Shown piece after piece: positions 41,687 through 48,121 of a DNA stretch of 48,121 nt. Numbering within the stretch: the first letter of the stretch is position 1; each line of letters starts with the position of its first letter. The notes under the pieces are model-generated. The model was not told the DNA's origin. It was given only the letters and a program-made list of their open reading frames with translations, and searched no databases. Location of the stretch: assembly GCA_032251435.1 (NCBI GenBank), contig JAVVEH010000033.1:1-48121 (forward strand), in the 5' to 3' direction. The DNA is from JAVVEH01 sp032251435 (GTDB lineage: Bacteria; Verrucomicrobiota; Lentisphaeria; Oligosphaerales; MVZH01). The position numbers were made by a program, and so were the translations under genes.

Positions 41687-44612
41687 CATCCCGTGTGAGG
41701 TCGGTGAGATGGGTGCAGTCGGGCATGGTAAGCTTTGCCGACGCGCCGCGGGAGGAGAGGACAAGCTTGAAGGTTTCTCCCGAGCTGGCCCAGCGGATCT
41801 CGCCTTGGCCTGTGTCATCAGGATCCTCGAACAGATCCAGTGGATAGTCATACCACCAGTAGGCCGTGACACTGCTACTCACGGCGGCTTCGCCGTCCCG
41901 AGGGGGCCTCTCATCCGTCCGGAAGCTTTCCACGACGGTCCCGTCGGGGCGGAATTGCAGACGTCGGCGCCACAACTTCCAAGTGCCGACGACCTCTTTG
42001 GCGAAGGGCCCCACAAAGCCGTCCACCTGAACCGATGATTCGCCATTCGGCAGGACCAGACGTGGATCGGTGACCGGCTCCCGCTCTCCTTTGGTGAACG
42101 CTCGCTCAAACCGCATGAAGGGCCGACCGTCACGCACCACCAGCGTCCGGACCGTCGCGCTCCGCGTCAGTGCGATGGGCGCTTCATACTGGGGCGCAGC
42201 CGGGGATGGTTCGCTGCCGTCAGTGGTGTAGTGGATCTGTATGTCCGTGTCCGCCAGGTCTCCCCGCAGGGCGATGCGATTGACCACGATGGCGACGGAT
42301 ACATGGTCGGCGAACACATCATCGCCCAGAATGCCGGCCGCGGTGATTTCAATGGGACCGTCTTCACCGGTAGCCTGGAAGATTCCCAACCCCATGCCGT
42401 GGAAGATATTGCGCTGCTTTATCCGGTGAGGAGTGAGATCGGTATGATTGCCGTTTTCAAAGCCTAGGTGGCGGACCGGTCCTTTGAACTCGACATGAAT
42501 GGGGTCATTGCTCCAAGGCACGAGGGTGCCTTTGGCATCATGCGCGGTAAACGTCAGGTGGGCAATGTCCCGCCGGTCGGGAATTAGGTCCGTGTTGTCG
42601 GCGACCAGGCGTAGTTCAACAGGATCAGACGCGGTTCTTTGTGCCGTCCCGGCGACTTTTTTATTCCCTTTGAAGGCCACGGCCTTGAGCTCGCCCGGCT
42701 CATAGGGAACTTGCCACTGGAAATCAAGTAATTCGCCCCGGTGCTTCACGCCGAGAGAGATGCCGTTAAGAAACAGTTCCACGGTATCGCAGTTGCTGTA
42801 GACGACCACGGGAATCGTCGTGCCTTCCATGCCCCGGTGAGTCCAGTGGGGCAGAATATGGACCATCGGCTTTTCGGTCCAGAAACTCTGGTAGAGGAAG
42901 TAGTGATCCTTGGGAAACCCGCAGAGATCGATGATGCCATGGCTCCAGAAGCGGATGGGCCAGCCGCTGCCCGGAAAGGTCTCTCCGAGGTAGTCAAACC
43001 CGGTCCAGCGAAATTCACCTATGATCCAGTCGTGCTCACGGGTGCGCTTCCAAGACTGACGCGCGCACATGCGGATGCCGCTGTTGTCGTAGGAGGAACT
43101 GAATTTGAAGTGGCCGTCGAAGAAGATTTGTTTCTCCCCAAGGCTGGGGATTTCAAAGCGGGGACGATTCACCTGGCTCCACCAGTTGAGCACCCTGTAG
43201 AAGCCCCGGGTCTGATAGGTGTGGGGCACTTCGGTCAGGACAATGGGTTGATCGGGATGTTCGGCTTTGAATGTCTCGAGAAATCCGGGCACCTCCGCCT
43301 TACCGTTGAAGCCGGACACATCAACCCCGGAGTGCACGTCGCCACCAGTCACCGGACGGGTGTCGTCAAAGGTCTTTATGAAGCCCGAAATGTCATGTTC
43401 ATCGTCTGTGCCGGTTTCGTTGCCAATACTCCACATCACGACACAGGGGTGATTGCGGTCGCGGCGAACCCAGTCCGCCACATCACGCCGCCACCAGTCA
43501 GCGAAATGCAGTCCTCCGTAGTCCTGTTCCTGTTTGGTTTTCCAGCCATCAAAGATCTCGTCCATCACCATCATGCCCATGCGGTCACAGAGGTCGTAAA
43601 AAGCGGGTTTTCGTGGATTGTGAGCGGTACGGATGGCATTGCAGCCCATCTCTTTGAGAAGACGGATGCGGCGTTCCAAAACGTTTTCCGGCACGGCGGC
43701 GCCCACGGGGCCGGCGTCATGATGATTGCAGACACCTTTCAACTTGGTCGGAACGCCATTCAGCAGGAATCCTTTCGAGGCATTGACTTCGATGCTCCGA
43801 ATCCCAAAAGTTGTCTCGGTCAGGTCACGAAGAGTGCCACCCTCCCAAATTTGGGTTCGCAGTGTGTAAAGATGGGGTGTGTCCGGCGACCATAGCCTTG
43901 GCGCGGGCACCCTGCAGTCCTGCGCGACGGCTTGCGCGACACCGGGCGCCAGCCTGTGGGAACTGGACACCTCGGCGACAGACGCTCCGGACGGGTCAAG
44001 AACAGCGCTCCGCACCCGCGCCGTGCCAGCGTGATCACTCATAACCGCCGTCTCAATATGCACACAGGCTCCGGAACCGGTGATTTCCGGGGTGGTGATA
44101 TAAGTCGCCCAGGTGGGGACATGAACCGCGCCCCTCCGCGCCAGCTTGACATGTCCGTAAATGCCGGAGCCATTGTACCAGCGGCTGCTGGGCTGTAGTG
44201 ACGCGTCGACTTTGACGGCGATCACGTTGCGGCCGGGGCGCAGGTGTCCGGTCAGATCGTAGTTGACGCTGATATACCCATAGGGGCGCTTGCCCAGGGA
44301 TATTCCGCCGCACCAGACTTCACTGTTCATGTAAATGCCGTCAAACTGCAGCTCATAGCGCGGATCCCGCTCATCCTCCGGTATCACCAGTTCTTTGCGA
44401 TACCAGCCAATCCCGGTGGGCAGAAATCCGCATTGGGTGCCCGACGGGTTATCTTCCGCGTACTCTCCCTCGATCGACCAGTCATGGGGAAGATCCAGAA
44501 CCCGCCATGCCGAGTCGTCGTAGTCAGCGGTATGGGCACCGACCGGATCGCCCAGGTGGAATCGCCAGTCAAAATCAATCGTCGTTGTTAATCGTGGAAA
44601 ATGTTCAGACAT
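41682..44612 (-). CDS. Glycoside hydrolase family 2 (beta-galactosidase-like)
   Basis: The product is about 976 residues and reads as a GH2 enzyme. A sugar-binding jelly-roll comes first (WRVLDLPHDWSIEGEY, FDGIYMNSEVWCGG, WYNGSGIYGHVKL), then an Ig-like domain. The TIM barrel has the acid/base Glu399 in MWSIGNETG and the likely nucleophile Glu461 in PIVLTEVPHTYQTRG, plus GEFRWTGFDYLGE. A DUF4982-like domain follows (WTHRGMEGTTIPVVVYSNCDTVELFLNG). Near the C-terminus a chitobiase-C-like stretch (IHYTTDGSEPS) is followed by an unassigned segment. No signal peptide is visible, so it may act in the cytoplasm on imported oligosaccharides. The start giving MSEHFPRL is preferred to one 57 bases upstream. 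Confidence 0.93.
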   Translation of the reverse strand: MSEHFPRLTTTIDFDWRFHLGDPVGAHTADYDDSAWRVLDLPHDWSIEGEYAEDNPSGTQCGFLPTGIGWYRKELVIPEDERDPRYELQFDGIYMNSEVWCGGISLGKRPYGYISVNYDLTGHLRPGRNVIAVKVDASLQPSSRWYNGSGIYGHVKLARRGAVHVPTWATYITTPEITGSGACVHIETAVMSDHAGTARVRSAVLDPSGASVAEVSSSHRLAPGVAQAVAQDCRVPAPRLWSPDTPHLYTLRTQIWEGGTLRDLTETTFGIRSIEVNASKGFLLNGVPTKLKGVCNHHDAGPVGAAVPENVLERRIRLLKEMGCNAIRTAHNPRKPAFYDLCDRMGMMVMDEIFDGWKTKQEQDYGGLHFADWWRRDVADWVRRDRNHPCVVMWSIGNETGTDDEHDISGFIKTFDDTRPVTGGDVHSGVDVSGFNGKAEVPGFLETFKAEHPDQPIVLTEVPHTYQTRGFYRVLNWWSQVNRPRFEIPSLGEKQIFFDGHFKFSSSYDNSGIRMCARQSWKRTREHDWIIGEFRWTGFDYLGETFPGSGWPIRFWSHGIIDLCGFPKDHYFLYQSFWTEKPMVHILPHWTHRGMEGTTIPVVVYSNCDTVELFLNGISLGVKHRGELLDFQWQVPYEPGELKAVAFKGNKKVAGTAQRTASDPVELRLVADNTDLIPDRRDIAHLTFTAHDAKGTLVPWSNDPIHVEFKGPVRHLGFENGNHTDLTPHRIKQRNIFHGMGLGIFQATGEDGPIEITAAGILGDDVFADHVSVAIVVNRIALRGDLADTDIQIHYTTDGSEPSPAAPQYEAPIALTRSATVRTLVVRDGRPFMRFERAFTKGEREPVTDPRLVLPNGESSVQVDGFVGPFAKEVVGTWKLWRRRLQFRPDGTVVESFRTDERPPRDGEAAVSSSVTAYWWYDYPLDLFEDPDDTGQGEIRWASSGETFKLVLSSRGASAKLTMPDCTHLTDLTRDG

Positions 44613-44715
44613 TCTTCTGTGCCGTGGTTCAATTATTTTTTGATCGGGTCTCAACAAGACAATCCTCAAGGGGGTTAATCTGGTAAGAATGTGTTTTCCC
44701 GGCTCATCGACGCGG

Positions 44716-45717
44716 CTATACGCTCGGGGTTAAGGACCCGAAGGCGGCGTAGCGGCTGGCGATGTGCTCATTGCCGGGGCGGGGACCGGAATGGATGACG
44801 AAACGATACTGGAATCTGACGCTGGCTCCCTGTTTCAGGGTTAAATTCAGAATATCCTTGCCGTCGCTCAAGGCGGCTTGCCCGAGGGGATTGGCGGCAT
44901 AAAGACCGTACCCGCGCGCATGCCAGTATGTGGGGTAGCCGGGGTTTGTCGGATGATCGACCATGATCACAGACACTTCTTCGGCGCCAAGGCGCCCCGC
45001 CAAAGTCATCCAGCGCCCACGCGTGCCCCAAACATCGTCACCTTCCGGTCCTTCGCTGCTGAAGTAGCGTCCCGTGACACCATCGTTGTTCAGTAACGGC
45101 ACAGCGGTGGGGCGACCTTCGGAGTCGGTGAAGATTTCGGGTTGCGAGGCGGGTTGTTCGAGCCCGCGCGCCACGCGGATGGCGATCATGCCTTCCTTGT
45201 CGTCCTTGAAGACGACATCCTCCTCTACCGCGGTCAGGGTCGTCGTCCGGTCGATAATGCGATCCGTGGCGGAGGCTGAGAATCGAAAATCGGTGCGCTC
45301 CGCGATCAGTGGAGAGCCGTTCGGACGTAACCAGTCGGCAGAAACGGCGAGGAAGGCCGTCGAGCCATCCTCGCGCGCGTCAATGATGTCACGATGCCGA
45401 ATGGTGCCGAAGGTGTGCTTCCGGTCTACAGGGACAGCCTCCGAGTTATTCCAGAAATCCAGCCCGTTTACATTGCCGTAGTTTAACCAGATGCCGACGT
45501 GGTGCGGGTGATCAACACGCTCTCCGGCCACGCGGTCCAGCGGGAAGCCGCGCGTAACCCGGTGCCCGCCCGCGGTGATAACCGGGTATAGCACTGGTTT
45601 CATGATTCTGTCCGGGTAGATATAGGCCGTGAATAACTCCCCGTCGACCAACACATTGACTCTTTTGCAGGCATCATCACGGACGAGATTCAAGCGTGCC
45701 TTAATCGGGGTGTTCAT
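44716..45717 (-). CDS. DUF6807 (PmoA-like) family protein
   Basis: This 333-residue protein has the DUF6807 pattern: KPVLYPVITAGGHRVTRGFPLDRVAGERVDHPHHVGIWLNYGNVNGLDFWNN, and later MVDHPTNPGYPTYWHARGYGLYAANPLG. The family is often labelled methane oxygenase PmoA in databases, but it is not a methane monooxygenase. Members sit in sugar-utilisation loci and may bind or modify carbohydrates. It lies 103 bases upstream of the GH2 gene on the same strand, which supports a shared glycan role. There is no clear signal peptide. Confidence 0.88.
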   Translation of the reverse strand: MNTPIKARLNLVRDDACKRVNVLVDGELFTAYIYPDRIMKPVLYPVITAGGHRVTRGFPLDRVAGERVDHPHHVGIWLNYGNVNGLDFWNNSEAVPVDRKHTFGTIRHRDIIDAREDGSTAFLAVSADWLRPNGSPLIAERTDFRFSASATDRIIDRTTTLTAVEEDVVFKDDKEGMIAIRVARGLEQPASQPEIFTDSEGRPTAVPLLNNDGVTGRYFSSEGPEGDDVWGTRGRWMTLAGRLGAEEVSVIMVDHPTNPGYPTYWHARGYGLYAANPLGQAALSDGKDILNLTLKQGASVRFQYRFVIHSGPRPGNEHIASRYAAFGSLTPSV

Positions 45718-45864
45718 CAGAAATTTTACCTTTCGTCAAGTTTTTGAACATAGCCGAAACGTGAGCCTCAGGGGCTGCTAAATGCCCGACGCGTGTTATC
45801 AGTATTGAGTCATTGATATTCTATTCACACGGCGCGCGGCTATTGTGAGTGGTTCACGAATGAA

Positions 45865-46101
45865 TCAGTAATTAAACAGGTCACTCACGGAAAAATCCCG
45901 CTGGGCGGCGGTATTCAGCGCGGCGCGGATTTTCAGTTGAACCCGGGATGTCAGCCGCCGTCCTTTACACGCCCGGGACACCATTTTAAAGGTGATCTGA
46001 GCGGGGGAGGCGGAGACCAAGTCTTTCGGGTTCAGCCGCAACTCCCGCATGATCGCCGCGACGGGTTGTTCGCCCAGATTTCTTTCGATGTCGTTGGCCA
46101 T
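45865..46101 (-). CDS. Small conserved-looking protein downstream of typA
   Basis: This 78-residue, mildly basic protein starts 29 bases after the typA stop. It has a compact helical pattern (VAAIMRELRLNPKDLVSASPAQITFKMVSRACKG, then RLTSRVQLKIRAALNTAA) that resembles a one-domain helix-turn-helix of the Cro/XRE type. It ends with an aromatic tail, DLFNY. I believe similar short proteins occur in other PVC bacteria, but I cannot verify this. A nucleic-acid-binding role is an inference. Confidence 0.6.
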   Translation of the reverse strand: MANDIERNLGEQPVAAIMRELRLNPKDLVSASPAQITFKMVSRACKGRRLTSRVQLKIRAALNTAAQRDFSVSDLFNY

Positions 46102-46130
46102 ACGGGATCAGCGCTGGTTTCCGCGCCGCC

Positions 46131-47912
46131 TTATTTGACTTTCCGTTTTCGCAGACGGACGGCTTTTGGGGTCATTTCGACCAGCTCATCATCATTGATG
46201 TAATTGATGCAGTCTTCCAAAGTCATGATTGTCGGCGTTATCAGGGTCACGCTTTCATCACTGCCCGAGGCCCGCATGTTGGTCAATTGCTTGCCCTTGG
46301 CCGGGTTGACCATGAGATCCCCCGTCCGGCAATGCTCGCCAATGATCTGGCCTTTATAGACATCCACCTGGGGTCCCATGAACAGCTTGCCGCGCTCCTG
46401 AAGATTGCACAGCGCGAAGGCGACTGTCGTGCAGGTCTGCATGGAGACCAGCACGCCGTTCTGGCGGTTGCGCATGGTTCCCGCGTGCGGACCGTATTGG
46501 CTGAACACGTAGCTCATCACCCCCATGCCCCGGGTGTCGGTAAGAAATTCCGACCGGAAGCCCAACAGCCCCCGGGTGGGAATCTTGTACACCATCCGGG
46601 CCATTCCGTGCTCGGTGTCCAGAGACATCATTTGCCCTTTCCGCATGCCCAATTTCTCGATGACGGTTCCCATGTGGTCCTCATCCACGTCAATGGTCAA
46701 TTCCTCATAGGGTTCCATCTGCTTGCCGTCAATCGTTTTAACAATCACCTGGGGACGGGTGACTTGGAACTCATAGCCTTCCCGGCGCATGCGTTCAATA
46801 AGGATAGACAGATGCAGCTCACCCCGGCCGGACACGCGGAACCCGGTGACCTCCGTCAACTCGTCAACCTGCAACGCCACATCCGACAAAATTTCTTTTT
46901 GCAAGCGGTCCCGCAGGTGGCGGGAGGTCACGAATTTTCCGTCCCGGCCGAGAAAAGGTGAATCGTTGGGCACAAAATTCATCGAGATGGTTGGTGGATC
47001 CAGTTCCGTCGGGGGCAGCGGGCGGGGATCGTTGGGGTCCGTGTAAGTGACACCGACGGTGACTTCATCCATGCCGGCCACGGCGACGATTTGCCCGGTG
47101 TTGGCCTCTTCGATGGGCACTTTCTGATTGCCTTGAAAAGAATACACTTTCGTGATTCGGGCGGGTTTGCGCTCTCCATTCCGGAGGCAGACAATGATTT
47201 CTTTGTTGACATTGAGTGTGCCGGAGGTGATCTTGCCAATGCCTAGCCGCCCCAGGTAGGGCGAATAATCAATACTGCTGACCAGCATTTGCAGGGGTTC
47301 CGCCGGCGAGCCGGGGGGAGGCGGAATATGTTTCACGATAGCGTCACAGACCGGCAGAATGTTTTCCCGCGGGTCTCGGGGATCGTTCAGGGCGTACCCG
47401 TCCCGGGCTGACGCGTAAAGAATGGGGAACTCGAGAATGTGATCCGGGGCGTTCAGGCGGACGAACAGATCAAACACTTGATCGACGACCCAGTCAATGC
47501 GGGACGCGGGCTTGTCCACCTTGTTAATCACCACAATGATCGGCAGCGCCAGGGCCAATGCCTTTTTCAGAACAAAATAGGTCTGCGGCATCGGCCCTTC
47601 CTGGGCGTCGACGACCAAGATGGCGCCGTCGGCCATCTTGAGCACCCGTTCCACCTGGCCACCGAAATCCGCGTGGCCGGGGGTGTCAATAATGTTGATG
47701 TGGTAATCTTTGTAGTCAAACCCCCCGTTTTTGGAGGTGATGGTGATGCCGCGTTCACGTTCCAAATCCATGGAGTCCATCATTAACTCGGCGACCTGTT
47801 CGTTGTCACGAAACATGCCGCTTTGTTTGAAAAGTTCATCCACAAGGGTGGTTTTACCGTGGTCAACGTGGGCGATAATGGCGACGTTGCGAAGTTTGTC
47901 CTGCTGGATCAT
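46131..47912 (-). CDS. typA: Translational GTPase TypA/BipA
   Basis: The 593-residue protein is a full-length TypA. G1 is AHVDHGKTTL, G2 is RERGITI, G3 is DTPGHADFG and G4 is NKVDKP. EF-G-like domains II, III and V follow, and then the TypA-specific C-terminal domain (FALCNLQERGKLFMGPQVDVYKGQIIGEHCRTGDLMVNPAKGKQLTNMRASGSDE). It binds ribosomes and helps 50S assembly and stress or cold adaptation in other bacteria. It probably shares a transcript with the 78-residue gene downstream. The ATG giving MIQQDKLRNVAI is at the standard position. Confidence 0.98.
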   Translation of the reverse strand: MIQQDKLRNVAIIAHVDHGKTTLVDELFKQSGMFRDNEQVAELMMDSMDLERERGITITSKNGGFDYKDYHINIIDTPGHADFGGQVERVLKMADGAILVVDAQEGPMPQTYFVLKKALALALPIIVVINKVDKPASRIDWVVDQVFDLFVRLNAPDHILEFPILYASARDGYALNDPRDPRENILPVCDAIVKHIPPPPGSPAEPLQMLVSSIDYSPYLGRLGIGKITSGTLNVNKEIIVCLRNGERKPARITKVYSFQGNQKVPIEEANTGQIVAVAGMDEVTVGVTYTDPNDPRPLPPTELDPPTISMNFVPNDSPFLGRDGKFVTSRHLRDRLQKEILSDVALQVDELTEVTGFRVSGRGELHLSILIERMRREGYEFQVTRPQVIVKTIDGKQMEPYEELTIDVDEDHMGTVIEKLGMRKGQMMSLDTEHGMARMVYKIPTRGLLGFRSEFLTDTRGMGVMSYVFSQYGPHAGTMRNRQNGVLVSMQTCTTVAFALCNLQERGKLFMGPQVDVYKGQIIGEHCRTGDLMVNPAKGKQLTNMRASGSDESVTLITPTIMTLEDCINYINDDELVEMTPKAVRLRKRKVK

Positions 47913-48121
47913 AAAAGTATTCCGGGGGAAGAGATCGGTAAAAAGAAACGGCTTCCCGCAGGGAACCCGTTATTCAGCCATAATATAATGCCTGGAAATA
48001 GTTTCAGCGGCGCGTCCGGAAAGATAGTTTGTTTCCGGCGGGCGATCCGCGGCGAAAAAGCGGGGATGTAACCGGTTAGAATCTGGAGGGACATTGTGTG
48101 GGGCGGTCTTCCAAGGCCGAC
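47913..48121 (-). other. Upstream region of typA
   Basis: This region should hold the typA promoter. On the minus strand an AT-rich patch with TATATTATGG (about 47979-47988) could supply a -10 box, but no clear -35 box is present. A small hairpin, TTCCC (47954-47958) with GGGAA (47962-47966), would lie in the 5' leader. No gene start is seen before the window ends. Confidence 0.3.

Noticed and set aside
42741..43895. 384-codon open frame on the plus strand
   Set aside because: It is fully antisense to the GH2 gene, whose catalytic motifs are intact; the translation is low-information and without family features.
44716..45717. Particulate methane monooxygenase subunit
   Set aside because: The PmoA label for DUF6807 is a naming artefact; the protein lacks membrane helices and no pmoB/pmoC is present.
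45797..45818. TATCA/TGATA inverted repeat as an operator for the DUF6807-GH2 genes
   Set aside because: The arms are only five bases with a 12-base gap, and the site lies downstream of the DUF6807 gene's stop-proximal neighbour context rather than in a clear promoter layout; chance is likely.

Overview
The window looks like a chromosomal segment of a Gram-negative bacterium, with G+C in the high fifties by eye. I lean towards the PVC superphylum (Verrucomicrobiota, Lentisphaerota or Kiritimatiellota). The reasons are the long moxR/DUF58/BatA/VWA/DUF4175/terpenoid-cyclase-toroid gene train, the DUF4388 and sulfatase-modifying-fold fusion, the DUF6807 (PmoA-like) and GH2 pair, and the many large exported proteins. 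No rRNA, phage, transposase or CRISPR array was seen. Placement rests on gene content alone and is an inference.

Layout. 1-3.7 kb: a cation/proton antiporter with a C-terminal PTS EIIA domain (minus), a DEDDh exonuclease (plus), then two tRNAs (CAU anticodon, probably Ile2, and Ser-GGA) with promoters and an intrinsic terminator. 3.9-8.0 kb (plus): an FtsQ-like division protein, the ATPase and permease of a zinc/manganese-type ABC importer without its binding protein, and a sigma-54 activator with an unrecognised N-terminal domain. 8.0-9.6 kb (minus): an acyl carrier protein and ketosynthase pair closed by a strong terminator. 9.9-13.9 kb (plus): a DUF4388/TM/repeat/SUMF1-fold fusion and prmC. 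14.2-15.5 kb (minus): rsmG behind a small membrane protein.

15.6-36.8 kb is one long minus-strand gene train, read right to left: MoxR AAA+ ATPase, DUF58 protein, BatA-type VWA protein, second VWA protein, 1498-aa DUF4175 protein, alpha/alpha-toroid (squalene-cyclase-like) protein, two giant paralogous proteins with thioredoxin-like folds lacking CxxC, an exported transglutaminase-fold protein and an exported SGNH acetylesterase. Several junctions are 4-base ATGA overlaps or gaps of a few bases. This is the best candidate for a poorly described system: a MoxR/VWA membrane machine with exported protein- and glycan-modifying partners.

37.1-41.6 kb (plus): a double-length PilT-type ATPase made of two tandem copies, a mannose-1-phosphate guanylyltransferase and glutamate racemase. 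A 9-bp tandem-repeat array ends 14 bases before the racemase start. 41.7-47.9 kb (minus): a GH2 beta-galactosidase-like enzyme, a DUF6807 protein, a 78-aa conserved-looking protein and typA/bipA.

A recurring oddity is short word-like low-complexity DNA at several places (about 14.0, 25.45, 30.17 and 40.5-40.77 kb), each with a different word. One of these encodes part of a signal peptide.
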